Source: Scilla litardierei (taxonomy: Eukaryota > Streptophyta > Magnoliopsida > Asparagales > Asparagaceae). From it: a stretch of 64,000 nucleotides of DNA. A program made the position numbers and the translations under genes. The stretch spans positions 153,301,817 through 153,365,816 of the forward strand of contig CM061132.1 of the NCBI GenBank assembly GCA_030789695.1, read 5' to 3'. A model generated the notes under the pieces. The model had not been told where the DNA came from. It ran no database searches and saw only the letters and a list, made by a program, of their open reading frames with translations. Below, in pieces: positions 11,338 to 24,179 of this stretch (position 1 is its first letter; each line of letters begins with the position of its first letter).

Positions 11338-12740
11338 TGAAGGGGTTTCTAGGTCCTTAGGGTCATAAATTCGACCTCCGGCCTAAGTCGGTTGGATGAC
11401 GAAAACAAATTAGCCGCTGAAAAACAGACTTAAAACAATTCTAAATCAAGCCATAAAGGGAACAAACCGTAGCCACGATCTGTACTATCCCAGGGTTGGG
11501 TCCGACTAACCCCTAAAGATAGATCTATCTAACAGTTCAAATTTATAAATGAATGTTTAATTTAAACTACATACCTTTCACTTCTTTTCCACAGAATACG
11601 AAGCTTCATTTCAGCAAAATTTCTTTGGCCCCCGTGCTGCTTCTCCCAAGCCGAACCTCGTCCGGAGCTGCACCTCGTCCCGAGGCGAGCAACTCACTGA
11701 GCCAACCATGCAACGAAGAAGATTTCACGTTAAGTGGATCCTTCGTCAAGATTTTGGATCCGATCCGAGCTCTTTCGTAGCTTTGCTAGAGCCCGAACAG
11801 GAGCAAGGAAGAAATATAGGGAGAAAGAGAATATTTAATTTAAGCCAGATTCAGGCTTGCTCACGTTAATGGAGCTACTCAGATCTGGAGCTTGGGATGA
11901 GTTTCAAGCAAGGGAGTAGGTCCCTATTTATATAGGCGGCTGAGCCCTCCCCTTCACTCCATATCCGATGTGGGACTAAAAGTTTCGGAGGAAAAATCAA
12001 TTAAAGTTTGCCTTTCACAAAAGCCAAACTTTAGCGAATTTTTTCTCCCTCACCAGTGAGCTTCGCAAGTGATACAACCTATCAAATTGAAGAGGGTTGA
12101 ACGGTGAACGCGTAGGAAAAAACAGAGACTCATTCCGACTTCGTTTGGCCTCTCAAACGAGAGTCCAAAAATAGCCCAAACTCATTTTTTTGCAAAAAAA
12201 TGAGCCGCCAAACTAGGCAGCCAATAGGGTTCAAAACCTTATTTGGTGGGGCCCACGGGGTGGACCCCACTGCCAAAAAAGTGCGCGTGCTTTGGGCTGC
12301 GTGCCCGCAGTAGGCGGGTGGGTCCTGCTCAAACGCCTGACGGGCCCCGGGCGCCCGAGGGGGCGGGCGCCCGCCCGTTCGGGCGGGCACGTGCACAACA
12401 CATGCCCGCCTGAGCGGGTGAGGGCTGCGCCTACAAGTTGGGCGCGCCCGACCTGTAACGGGCGCGCTCGACCCGCAATGCCCTTTAATAGGCCCTTTTG
12501 GCTTTTGTAGCTCTAACTTGTGCATTTGGAGTCTGTTTTCGACGCGGTTTGAACCAGTGTTTAGATCAGGACGATCCCGTCATTAAGGTAACCATTTCCA
12601 TGCATTTATTTTATTAAATATGCATGTAAACATTTTACGACACATTTAATTCCCTTTGCATCTATACAAAATTCCGACATCTATTATAAAAAATCATTTG
12701 CATCAAATACAAATAAACTGAGGACATATATCCACCAACA
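11338..12740 (-). repeat. 3' LTR of LARD-like element (1403 bp)
   Basis: TG...CA ends. A minus-strand TATATAAATAGGG box lies at about 11923-11936, with a very GC-rich dyad region (GGGCGCCC, CGGGCGCCCG, GGGCACGTGC with a G-box core) upstream at about 12300-12470. It holds ~300 bp (about 11970-12270) that the other LTR lacks, so the other copy carries a deletion. Confidence 0.85.
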
Positions 12741-12752
12741 TCTCCCACTTGC
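12741..12752 (-). other. Polypurine tract
   Basis: The minus strand reads GCAAGTGGGAGA against the LTR start TGTTGG, the classical Copia 3' junction. Confidence 0.85.
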
Positions 12753-14530
12753 ATTCATGATCATTTATCCTGAATGCAGAATCTAATTGCAAACTGTTTG
12801 CAATTTTCTATCCCTTGCATATTCTCCTTAATTTCTAACTATTACTTGACGAAGGTCTCACTATGTGTGAGACCATACAGCCTGACCCTACTACATGTGG
12901 AGGCTCAAAACCCCAGACGGCAGAGGCTACGAGCAACCAGTGCCGTATCTATTTCAGTATCATACTTATGTGATTAACTCATTGACATGAGTATTGTCGG
13001 GACCACACTGACTGTGTCCGTTATGAATACCGCAGTTATAGTCTTTTCGTCAAAACTATATCGCTTAGTCAAGCCTAGGGTATGGTCAACTGTCAACCCT
13101 ACTAGCTTGAACTTGGTTAGTCTCCATCGATATTTAGTCAAATAATGTTAGTTTTCTTCCAATATACTCTGGCCAGAGTTTTCACTAAAAGATCGAACTA
13201 ACACTGCGATACTAACTCCCATTGACCGGGAGAGACGAATCCTATCTTGGTCATTACTCTGCTCTCACACTTCAAATGTCATCCAACTAAAGACCTTTCA
13301 ACGGGGCTTCCCCGAGGCTAGATCAGTGATCTAAGTGACACCGTTCGTGCACAGGTTCGTACAATGATCTCAAGTCAAAAGACCAACTTACCTATCATCA
13401 CTAAGAGTTATCATTGACAGATTGGTCAATAATAACCATTTAATAACTTTTGTTAGGCCGTTCAGTGAACTCATTCTCCAATGAGCACATGTGTCTCGTC
13501 TTCGAATTCGCCAAGTCAAACGACCACGAGATCATCATCACCATTACATGGTGAAGACTTAGACACAATAGTCTATCCGATGTATCGATATCCATTTTTC
13601 GAAACATCTATGACCATGAACGATTTTTAAACATATGCTACAATTGGTCATATACGTCTCTATGATCGAGATCTCCATCTTGATACATATTTGACCTCGC
13701 ATTAAGTTTCATGACTATACCTAAGTTCTAATGAAGACTACATTATTATTAACTTAGATAAATACTTACCAAATAGCTTACAGTTATTTCGAACAAGATG
13801 TTTGTACACTTACACAGAGATAAATTGCCTCGAGTTCGAGGGCATACCTATATCCCAACATCTTTGACCTGTACTCAGGCCCATTTATCCCAGTATCTCA
13901 TACCGCATTTACACATAAGTCTATACAGACTTTATGTGGCAGAGCCTTCGTGAGTGAATCTACTAAACTGTCTTTAGTTTTAGACTTAAGGAGTTTCTAT
14001 ATTCATGTTAGACCACATATTTGAATCTCATCCAAATAATTCACTTGGTTCCTTGGAATACATAATTAATGTCTTGCCTGGATTTTATCCAGCTCATCGT
14101 ACCATACAAGAATAATCCAAATAAGTTACTAGCATTTAAACTGTTCAAAATTATTTCTGATAAAGTGTCAAACTCTTTGACCACTTTGTCAAAACATATG
14201 TTCCGGCTCCTTGATGCCTCGCATGTTTTTTATTCGCTCCTACTGATCTTGAAAACTCTCTGGCTGATTCATATAAGTTCGTTCTTCTAACTCATATTTA
14301 AAAAAAACTATACATGAATGCCCCAGTTTTCATGGCCATCATGAGCATTTACATTGAGTTCGGTCCGAGTAGATCTGTACACGTCTGCTGGCGAGATATT
14401 TTCATCATAATTCGTTTATAGGAGTTAGGATGATAACCGTTCTCAATCAATATAAGTTGTACTTCACTATTTTGTTTTTGCACGAATCTTCTGTCTTGAA
14501 GATTTACTTGCAGCCAATAAGAAACACTTT
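12753..14530 (-). other. LARD-like internal region, 3' part, non-coding
   Basis: No frame longer than ~75 codons and no retroviral motif. The text is of even composition, unlike the AT-rich intergenic stretches. It ends in ACTTT, one copy of the solo LTR's target duplication. Confidence 0.6.
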
Positions 14531-14756
14531 TGTCACGTCCCGCTTCCCATTATATTTGGGAGCGAGGACGTGAACGGGTCCGCATGTGCTTAAAACAAGA
14601 AGGAGGTACTTACTCTTTTCTTCCTCCTTGGTTTAAGCACAATAAGCGTCTGTGATAACACTTGCAGATTCTTGCATGCAACTCGAACAACACAGATAAT
14701 TGATTTTATTACAATCTTAAGTCTCAAAAAGATTACAACAATGGAAGAATGAAAGG

Positions 14757-17700
14757 TGTAACGGTCCGTATTTTTCAGTACAACTATTCATGTATTTTCA
14801 ATTTTTAAACTATTTTATAATGCTTTATCAGGAGTTTTACTATTTCAAAAATTTCTTATAAAAATATTTTAAAGTATCAAACTAGTTATGAAGTATTTTA
14901 GTAAGTTCGGATTTCATCAAATACCTCTAAAAGATCTGATAAAAATTCATTTTCATATATTGCTGTTTCGGCTTAATGAATTTATTTTCTATTCAAACAT
15001 CTTCAAAATATTTTCAAAATTCTACGGTAACATTCTATGATCAATTAGGGCCTCCCACATTAATTTCGTAATTTTCTGAAGTCAAATCAATAGAGAACCC
15101 GCGGACCCGCTTCCTAAACGTTTTGGCCTAAAACTAGTATCTCCGTAGCTCAAACCCTGAAACAGACTTCGTATTCGCGATTCTCGTGATGATACGATCC
15201 TGTGGCTATGTTTTCGTAATTTTTCGGATACGTTTGGTTTCAGAGGCAAAATCGTAATTTCGTATTGTTAATTACTTTTACTAATTACGTATTTACTGAC
15301 TAATTCTTACTTAATTACCCTAAACTAATCACTTACCTTAACACTCACCTACTCCCACGTTGGCAGCCCACGAGGAACTTGCCAAGCCAATTTCCAAACT
15401 TAGTCTAAAGATTAAACCTAACCTATTAAATATTTTGACTAAGTATTAATTACATTACTAATTAATTTATTACCCTATATATTAACCCTTCCCCTTACTC
15501 TGCGTACACAACTCTCTCCGCTTCTTCTTCGTTCCTTACGGTGAACCTTTCCCCTCAAAAATTTTTGAAACCCCCCAAGGCACAACTCACGCACTGTCAT
15601 CTCCCTCTCTCGTACGAAACCCCAGCTCTCTCTCACTCTTCTTCTCCGACTGCCGACGAGCGGCGCTTCACTCCGACACCCACACCTCCACCTGTCGACG
15701 AGACCCTCTCCGACTGAAGCCCGCAACCCCGCCTCGTCGAGCTGTGCATGCCGCTGCTCCTCTCGCCGGCGACACCAATGAAGAGCCCGTCGCCGCAAGC
15801 TCCTCCACACATCAGCTACCCTCCGACCTCACAGGCGTCGACCGTCGCCCTCCAAAGCCGTAGCAGCTCCGCCATCGTTGCTCCGTGCACCTAGCGGCGC
15901 TTGAGATCCCCCGAGCGTCCATCGAAGCCAGCACACTACCGCCTGGAGCTCCCGGAGCTCTCCGTCGACGCCCTGAGTCGCTGCTCCCTCCGCTCGAACG
16001 CCAAGTTCCCTCAGCTCGGCCCGACGTACGGCAGCTCTGACCTACGCTGCTTCCTCGTGATGTCGCGACGATGACGACGCCGCTGTACAACAGCCTCGCA
16101 CAACACCCCCGGAGCCCGCTCCTCAGTCACCGCCGCTGTCGACTGCCCCGCCACCGCTCCTCGCCGTCCTCCGACGTCCGAGCACGAGCCCCCCATCGCC
16201 GCTGCAAGCACTCGTAAGGGGAACGAAGCGAAGTATAAGAGTTGATAACATATTTTAAAATGAAATACGTAAATACGTATTCGTATTTTAGTATTTTTTA
16301 AAATATTATATGTGGGTCTAATAGTTTTAAATTCATAAGTAATTATATAAGGGTCAGAAAAATATGAGACTACCTCCAGCAAATCAGAAATGACATTCTG
16401 GACCCAATGACACTATTTCATCTCAATCTGATGCTTAGTTTTTCCAAAATTAATTTTTAAGCCTAAAAGATAAATATGTTATTTTCACTTAAAAATCCGC
16501 AACTTATTATTTTCACGTACAACTTATACTTGATAAAAATATATATTATACTACTCTTCGAGACGGCCATTTTGACAACTCACTTGAACCATTCCGATGC
16601 AGATTGCATCCAAAATAAATGTTTGAATAAATATGTTAATAATTGAAAAATAGTTTTTAAATTATTTTTGAGCTTTTAAAAATTATAAAAATTAATGTAA
16701 GCTTCAGAAAATTATTTCCTCCTACGATAAAATTATTTTCATCATATCTAGCCTATAGAAAAATTTAGAATGCTTTCCGACACCGTTTCAATCGATTATA
16801 AAATCAAACACGTTAAGTTAAATAGGTAGAAAATATGTGTTTTGTAACCGATTGTTCTTGTGTTTTGCAGGTACAAATTCTTGTGCACCAGCTTCCGTGG
16901 AAGCCTTAGATTCAGTTTCGGCTTGCTACGTCGATCTCGAAATCTGGAAGTCACGACTAATTCTAAAATTAGAAAATTATATAAGTGCCCCCGTATGAAC
17001 TTAGGACATCACATATAGCCTCAGAACGGCTACCTGATTTGAACCGAACTAGAAATCTAATCTAATGGGAAAGTAATCAACTTCAGATTACTTTGTCAAC
17101 TTTCAACTTTGGTGGTTGTAGCACACAATCATCAACTTGGGTGAATTGTATGCTAAAACAATACTAGACACCCTGAATGTTGGACTTGTCTTTATCTTCA
17201 CTTCGCTTGGCCAGCTTGCTTTGGAAAGAATGTCTGGCTTTCTGGTTTTCAATAAGAAAGTCAACCAGTTGTCTTGGTTTGACTAGTAACATGTGGAATT
17301 TCTTGTGGAATATCTTGTGGAACATCTCGTGGAACATCATGAAAGGAACATGTACTAGATTCATTTGAAACATCACTGGGGTTTTGGGGTAACTCATAGT
17401 TTGAGAGAGTGCGGGAGTGACTGGAGTTCAATATACATGTCTAGATGCCTGGTTTTTTCGCAATCATGTCTAGCTGCCTGGGTTTTCGGCAAACAAAAAT
17501 ATGCTGCCCGTGTCAGCATCCTGTCTAGCTGCCTGTGTTTTCGGCATTCCTCTGGGTCACGCCCAGGCAAGAGATGAACTCGATGGTCACATATTGTACT
17601 CTACGACTTGAGTCACGTAGTATATTTATTTTTGCACAGTCACTTTTACTTCACGCACTACAGTCACAGTTACTTTACACGTTCCATGCACGTTACTTAC

Positions 17701-18252
17701 TACACTTGTGCAGTCACCGGTACTTTACTTTACTTACTTTTAGCCACAACAGTAGTATGTTTCACTTGCCTAGCCTGCTTCACACTTACACCACCATAGT
17801 ACAATGGTTCTCTCCTTTCAGTTCAGTTTGCCTTTACTTTTCAGTTGTATACAGATGTTACTTAGTACTTTACTTTTCAGTCTGAGCTGCTTGTACGTAG
17901 TTACTCTTGTCATACGTGTGCACTGCTTCTTTTCTATATTTAGAATTGTTATGACTTACCTACGGTTCCATCTCCGTGGCACCGTAGACGACGTACATAT
18001 GGAGGTAGATTCTCCTGAGCTAATAGCGCCAGAATTCGACCGCAGCTTCCAGAGTTATTTTCACTTATGTACTTTTTTTCTTTCATGTATATTTGTGGGG
18101 ACATCTTGTACAGTATGGATTGTAATAATTGGACACTATTTGAGTATTTTTTGTACATCTCTGCATCGTGGCTATTTTGAATTCACTGGTAACCTGCAGG
18201 ACCTGCGCAAATATCAAATAAGTAACGCCCCCCGGGAAAGCGGGTCATTACA
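14757..18252 (+). repeat. 5' LTR (3496 bp)
   Basis: A TATA box (CTATATATTAACC, about 15475-15487) precedes a pyrimidine-rich leader and a GC-rich exon-like block (15490-16210). A GTAAGG donor (16214) and a TTCTTGTGTTTTGCAG acceptor (ending 16870) could bound a leader intron. The downstream part is AT-rich with open frames that exist only because both LTRs are nearly identical. Confidence 0.9.
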
Positions 18253-18272
18253 GTTTTGGTGGCCCACGCAGG
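18253..18272 (+). other. Candidate primer binding site
   Basis: GTTTTGGTGGCCCACGCAGG follows the LTR end directly. It is similar to, but not identical with, the GGCGCCCACCGTGG-type primer sites of Tat-like Gypsy elements. Confidence 0.45.
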
Positions 18273-18570
18273 TCCGCGCTAACTACCTCGTGAACAATAT
18301 AGCAAGATCAGGATGTACAATATAAAATACTCAAATTAACCTCGAGTACGGGATGTTTCGAGTGTTCACCTGTATTGGATATACGGTTGAAGCGTCCTTA
18401 TTACCATCTTCATTAGGTCTTCCTTACTTCCTTTGAACTCTTAACCCTTGCTTAGGAACTCGTGTTCCATTCTTGGTTATACCCTCCCTACTAACCTCTT
18501 TTGCTAGCAGTTATAGTGACTTCTCATAGGTTGAACTTTCTACCCATTTCATCACCTTTCCTTCTGTTGA

Positions 18571-18770
18571 TGATGGCACACATATAAATGATAAGCTTCC
18601 TTCAATGGACCATGATCGGGTCAATATTCTTGGCTAAGTTTGTTGGATCACCCTTGCTAGACTTGGGATAAGTGATCCTGGCTTAGTCACTTCCCTGGCC
18701 GTGTTCCGCTGGACCGCAAGGACATGAATCATGAGTATGTAACGCCATCGATCTTCTTCACTATCAACCT
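18571..18770 (+). other. Leader module shared with the LARD-like element
   Basis: Contains CTTCAATGGACCATGATC.GGTC, GGATCACCCT.GCT.GACTTGGGATA, GTGATCCTGGC.TAG and CTGGCCGTGTT.CGCTGGAC.GCAAGGA. The minus strand at 30254-30050 carries the same words in the same order and spacing. All frames contain stops, so the conserved signal is probably not protein-coding. In both elements it lies in the leader between primer site and body. Confidence 0.75.
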
Positions 18771-19103
18771 TCCTTTAGCTTGATGACCTTTCGAATGACC
18801 TTCTTAGAATCTTTCTATTTCTAGTTTGCTTGAACTTTAGCTACGTCTATTTTAAGGAGGGTATCGTTCGACTTTTTGATCACCAGAAGTCCGAGTTCGA
18901 CAACAGAAACGAATTGAAGGACGCTCAAAGTATTGGAGGATGGTGCTAGAGAAATTGAGACAAACCAAACCGAGACGTGCAAGCATGAGCCGCTACCTCT
19001 TCTTCGTCTTTTCTTGAACTTGCAGTCTTCTTTTATCTATTCTGTACCTGATTCCCCATGGGTTTAATCTTTTCCACCTACCATTCCCCCCTCTTTATTT
19101 CAT

Positions 19104-19376
19104 TTGTCCGCTTCCTCACCTCGAGCCCCGTTCCTGCCTAACCGTCTACCCTACCGAATACTTTCGGTGCCCCCTTTTTTTATAAAACCCTTCCTCTCCT
19201 TCCTCACCAAGCCACCCCGTGGTTTCCTATACGCCTCGACGACACCCACTCCTCCTCCCGGCCTCTTCCCCAAGCGAACTCGACCCATCTCGCCTCAAGC
19301 TCCTCCGACTTCACCGAAGCTCCACCATCCCACCCTACTCCGGTGACACCCGCCACGTCAAGCAGTCGCAGCCACC
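19104..19376 (+). promoter_or_regulatory. Candidate promoter and 5' leader of the membrane-protein ORF
   Basis: A TTTATAAAACCC box near 19178 is followed by a pyrimidine-rich leader and then by GCAGCCACC before the start codon. This is the layout of a plant gene promoter and leader lying within the element. Whether it works apart from the LTR promoter is inference. Confidence 0.5.
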
Positions 19377-20009
19377 ATGGATCGACAGCCGCCGATGGCC
19401 CCTCGACGTTTTGTTTTGGGATTCTTGGCCTTAGCGACAGCCCTCGCCGTCGCCTTCGCTGTTGCCGTGTTGTCGGGATATTGGGAACCCGCCGCTCTTG
19501 GCATTATTTGGAGCTCCTTTTTCTGGTTCTTCCCCATTGAACTACCCCGCTTCGATTCCTTCTTAGGGCTGCTCCTTCGTGTTTGTGGGTTCGTGAGTTT
19601 TTGGTCGTTGAATTGCTTAGGGCTGATGGTGATAACCGTAGATGTCGACCAATGGTATTGGCCAGCAGTATCATTGGGGTTGAGTATTGGCGTGCTTTTG
19701 GGCTTAGGTGTTGAAGTTGGATGTCAGTCTTGTGCTCGGATTTGGGAGACCGCTAGGATGTTGGTTTCTTGTTGGATGTTATGGAGATTGCTGGAAGAAG
19801 TGGTAGCGATGATCTTGACCCTCGATAATTGGCCTTATATCTGCCTGTTAGTGTTGATCTGGATATTGGCTTGTAATTTAGTGGCGTGGCAGATGAAGTC
19901 CTTTGTGTTCGGCTGGCCAAGTTGTAACAGCATGGATGCACTAGGTTTAGCCCTTACGTTTATGTATGCTACGACGATGATTTACATGATTAAGATCCAG
20001 ACACAGTAG
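19377..20009 (+). CDS. Multi-pass membrane protein of unknown function (210 aa)
   Basis: The only intact ORF in the window that looks translated. It starts in an ideal plant/animal context (GCCACCATGG) and ends at TAG 20007-20009. Hydrophobic segments at about residues 12-33, 38-55, 62-88, 93-114, 151-171 and 185-206, with a weaker one near 125-148, predict six or seven membrane spans and almost no soluble domain. The N-terminus (MDRQPPMAPRR) is short and basic. It does not resemble gag, pol or env, and I do not recognise a family. It is the sole ORF of the internal region, between the leader module and the polypurine tract. It may be a captured host gene or an element accessory protein. Confidence 0.65.
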   Translation: MDRQPPMAPRRFVLGFLALATALAVAFAVAVLSGYWEPAALGIIWSSFFWFFPIELPRFDSFLGLLLRVCGFVSFWSLNCLGLMVITVDVDQWYWPAVSLGLSIGVLLGLGVEVGCQSCARIWETARMLVSCWMLWRLLEEVVAMILTLDNWPYICLLVLIWILACNLVAWQMKSFVFGWPSCNSMDALGLALTFMYATTMIYMIKIQTQ

Positions 20010-20381
20010 TCATCATTAATATGAGTTGAAAATTTTAGACGTTCGGTTCTTCTTTTTTGTGTGCTTACTACTGACTTATCACCTCCAGTTCCAAGTTCGA
20101 ATAGATGTCATCATAGCAACTATCATTTTCATGTAATGCCATTATCTTATGTTTTGGCTACTTGATAGATCTGAAGTAGCTATGGTGATAATATTTATTA
20201 GTAACATCCCTTATTTTCTTATCACATTTCATATTATTTACAACCTAATTTACTATATCACTATCTCTTCTATCATTTATTTGCTTGAGCTTCTTCATAA
20301 CACCAATTATTTTCAAAAGAGATTTTTAAACACAAGAGATTTTTAAATTCCGAGGACGGAATTATTTTAAGGAGGGTAGAA
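20010..20381 (+). other. 3' untranslated region and polypurine tract
   Basis: AT-rich 3' sequence ending CCGAGGACGGAATTATTTTAAGGAGGGTAGAA against the LTR; the purine tract is 20365-20381. The GAGGACG..AAT..TTAAGGAGGG arrangement is typical of plant Gypsy 3' ends. Confidence 0.8.
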
Positions 20382-23300
20382 TGTAACGGTCCGTATTTTT
20401 CAGTACAATTATTCACGTATTTTCAATTTTTAAACTATTTTATAATGGTTTATCAGGAGTTTTACTATTTCAAAATTTTCTTATAAAAATATTTTGAAGT
20501 ATCAAACTAGTTATGAAGTATTTTAGTAAGTTCGGATTTCATCAAATACCTCTAAAAGATCTGATAAAAATTCATTTTCAGATATTGCTGTTTCGTCTTA
20601 ATGAATTTATTTTCTATTCAAACATCTTCAAAACGTTTTCATACTTCTACGGTAACATTCTATGATCAATTAGGGCCTCCCACATTAATTTCGTAATTTT
20701 CTGAAGTCAAATCAATAGAGAACCCGCGGACCCGCTTCCTAAACATTTTGGCCTAAAACTAGTATCTCCGTAGCTCAAACCTTGAAACAGACTTCGTATT
20801 CGCGATTCTTGTGATGATACGATCCCGTGGCTATGTTTTCGTAATTTTTCGGATACGTTGGTTTCATGGGCAAAATCGTAATTTCGTATTGTTAATTACT
20901 TTTACTAATTACATATTTACTGACTAATTCTTACTTAATTACCCTAAACTAATCACGTACCTTAACCCTCACCTACTCCCACGTTGGCAGCCCACGAGGA
21001 ACTTGCCAAGCCAATTTCCAAACTTAGTCTAAAGATTAAACCTAACCTATTAAATATTTTGACTAAGTATTAATTACATTACTAATTAATTTATTAATTT
21101 ATTAACCTATATATTAACCCTTCCCCTTACTCTGCGTACAAAGCTCTCTCCCCTTCTTCTTCGTTCCTTACGGCGAACCATTCCCCTCAAAAATTTTCGA
21201 AACCCCCAAGGCACAACTCACGCACTGTCATCTCCCTCTCTCGTACGAAACCCCAGCTCTCTCTCACTCTTCTTCTCTGATTGCCGACGAGCGGCGCTTC
21301 ACTCCGACACCCACGCCTCCACCTGTCGATGAGACCCTCTCTGACTGAAGCCCGCAACCCCGCCTCGTCGAGCTGTGCATGCCGCTGCTCCTCTCGCCGG
21401 TGACACCAACGAAGAGCCCGTCGCCGCGAGCTCCTCCACACATCAGCTACCCTCCGACCTCACCGGCATCGACCGCCGCCCTCCAAAGCCGCAGCAGCTC
21501 CGCCACCGTTGCTCCGTGCACCTAGCGGCGCCTGAGATCCCCCGAGCGTCCATCGAAGCCAGCACACCGCCGCTCGGAGCTCCCCGAGCTCTCCGTCGAC
21601 GCCCTGAGTCGCTCCTCCCTCCGCTCGAACGCCGAGTTCCCTCAGCTCGCCCCGACGTACGGCAGCTCTGACCCACGCTGCTTCCTCGTGACGCCGCGAT
21701 GATGACGTCGCCGTTGTACAGCAGCCTCGCATGACACCCCCGGAGCCCGTGCCTCCGTCGCCGCCACTGTCGACTGCCCCGCCACCGCTCCTCGCCGTCC
21801 TCCGACGTCCGAGCACGAGCCCCCCATCGCCGCTGCAAGCAATCGTAAGGGGAACGAAGCGAAGTATAAGAGTTGATAACATATTTTTAAATGAAATACG
21901 TAAATACGTATTCGTATTTTAGTATTTTTTTAAAATATTATATGTGGGTCTAATAGTTTTAAATTCATAAGTAATTATATAAGGGTCAAAAAATATGAGA
22001 CTACCTCCAGAAAATCAGAAATGACATTCTGGACCCAATGACACTAGTTTCATCTCGATCTGACGCTTAGTTTTTCCAAAATTAATTTTTAAGCCTAAAA
22101 GATAAATATGTTATTTTCACTTAAAAATCCGTAACTTATTATTTTCACGTACAACTTATACTTGATAAAAATATATGTTATACTACTCTTCAAGACGGCC
22201 ATTTTGACAACTCACTTGAACCATTCCGATGCAGATTGCATCCAGAATAAATGTTTGAATAAATATGTTACTAATTGAAAAATAGTTTTAAATTATTTTT
22301 GAGCTTTTAAAAATTATAAAAAATAATGTAAGCTTCAGAAAATTATTCTCTCCTACGATAAAATTATTTTCATCATATCTAGCCTATAGAAAAATTTAGA
22401 ATGCTTTCCGACACCATTTCAATCGATTATAAAATCAAACCGTTAAGTTAAATAGGTAGAAAATAGGTGTTCTGTAACCGATTGTTCTTGTGTTTTGCAG
22501 GTACAAATTCTTGTGCACCAGCTTCTGTGGAAACATTAGATTCAGTTTCGGCTTGCTACGTCGATCTCGAAATCTGTAAGTCACGACTAATTCTAAAATT
22601 AGAAAATTATATAAGTGCCCCCGTATGAACTTAGGACATCACATATAGCCTCAGAACGGCTACCTAACTTGAACCGAATTAGAAATCTAATCTAATGGGA
22701 AAGTAATCAACTTCAGATTACTTTGTCAACTTTCAACTTTGGTGGTTGTAGCACACAATCATCAACTTGGGTAAATTGTGTGCTAAAACAATACTAGACA
22801 CCCCGAATGTTGGACTTGTCTTTATCTTCACTTCGCTTGACCAGCTTGCTTTGGAAAGAATGTCTGACTTTCTGGTTTTCAATAAGAAAGTCAACCAGTT
22901 GTCTTGGTTTGACTAGTAACATGTGGAATATCTTGTGGAATATCTTGTGGAACATCTCGTGGAACATCATGAAAGGAACATGTAATAGATTCACATGACA
23001 CATCACTGGGGTTTTGGGGTAACTCATAGTTTGAGAGAGTGCGGGAGTGACTGGAGTTCAATATACATGTCTAGCTGCCTGGGTTTTTGGCAATCATGTC
23101 TAGCTGCATGGGTTTTCGACAAACAAAAATATGCTGCCCGTGTCAGCATCCTGTCTAGCTGCTTGTGTTTTCGGCATTCATCTGGGTCGCGCCCAGGCAA
23201 GAGATGAACTCGATGGTCACATATTGTACTCTCCGAATTGAGTCACGTAGTATAGTTATTTTTGCACAGTCACTTTTACTTCACGCACTACAGTCACAGT

Positions 23301-23882
23301 TACTTTACACGTTCCATGCACGTTACTTACTACACTTGTGCAGTCACCGGTACTTTACTTTACTTACTTTTAGCTACAGCAGTAGTATGTTTCACTTGCC
23401 TAGCCTGCTTCACACTTACACCACCACAGTACAGTGGTTCTCTCCTTTCAGTTCAGTTTGCCTTTACTTTTCAGTTGTGTACAGATGTTACTTAGTACTT
23501 TACTTTTCAGTCTGAGCTGCTTGTACGTAGTTACTCTTGTCATACTTATGCACTGCTTCTTTTCTATATTTAGAATTGTTGTGACTTACCTACGGTTCCA
23601 TCTTCGTGGCACCGCAGCCGACGTACATATGGAGGTAGATGCTCCTGAGCTAATAGCGCCAGAATTCGACCGTAGCTTCCAGAGTTATTTTCACTTATGT
23701 ACTTTTCTTCTTTCATGTATATTTGTGGGGACATCTTGTACAGTATGGATTGTAATAATTGGACACTATTTGAGTATTTTTTGTACATCTATGCATCGTG
23801 GCTATTTTGAATTCACTGGTAACCTGCAGGACCTGCGCAAATATCAAATAAGTAACGGGCCCCCCGGGAGTGGGTCGTTACA
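20382..23882 (+). repeat. 3' LTR (3501 bp)
   Basis: Near-identical to 14757-18252. The second potential donor (ATCTGTAAGTC, near 22573) is intact here but reads GGAAGTC in the 5' LTR. Confidence 0.9.
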
Positions 23883-24179
23883 AAAGGAGAGAGGGTCATA
23901 AAGCCCATACAATAAAGATAGATAAGTACAATGATGCTGCGAAGGTACTATGCCTCTTAGCGGAACACCTCAGCGGCCTGGCACTCCTGATCAACCTGCT
24001 CAGTCTCTAAGCATGCTCCTCTACAAAACTGTCTAATACCTGACATATATTTCATAAGACAAGGAAATATACATCAGCGAGGGTCGCTCGGCAAGATTTA
24101 AAATGTTAAGTAGAAAAGACACTTGGCAAGGTTTTCAAAAATGATTTCATGGCATTATGAGTGACAAAATAGAATTTAC

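Larger units (their letters stand above)
14757..23882 (+). mobile_element. Non-autonomous LTR retrotransposon with 3.5 kb LTRs and one membrane-protein ORF
   Basis: LTRs 14757-18252 and 20382-23882 start TGTAACGGTCCG and end in ...TTACA, with perfect AAAGG target duplications (14752-14756, 23883-23887). A polypurine tract (TTTTAAGGAGGGTAGAA) abuts the right LTR. TTTTGGTGGCCCACGCAGG after the left LTR is a candidate primer site resembling the GGCGCCCACCGTGG type of Tat-like Gypsy elements, a weak match. The internal region is only ~2.1 kb and has no gag or pol. The LTRs differ by scattered substitutions and a few single-base indels, so insertion is fairly recent and it is the youngest layer of the nest. 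Confidence 0.9.

Noticed and set aside
17365..18325. Frames of 70-173 codons conserved between 5' and 3' LTR
   Set aside because: Their conservation simply reflects LTR identity (same frames at 22995-23901); no domain, and hydrophobic content comes from pyrimidine-rich repeats.
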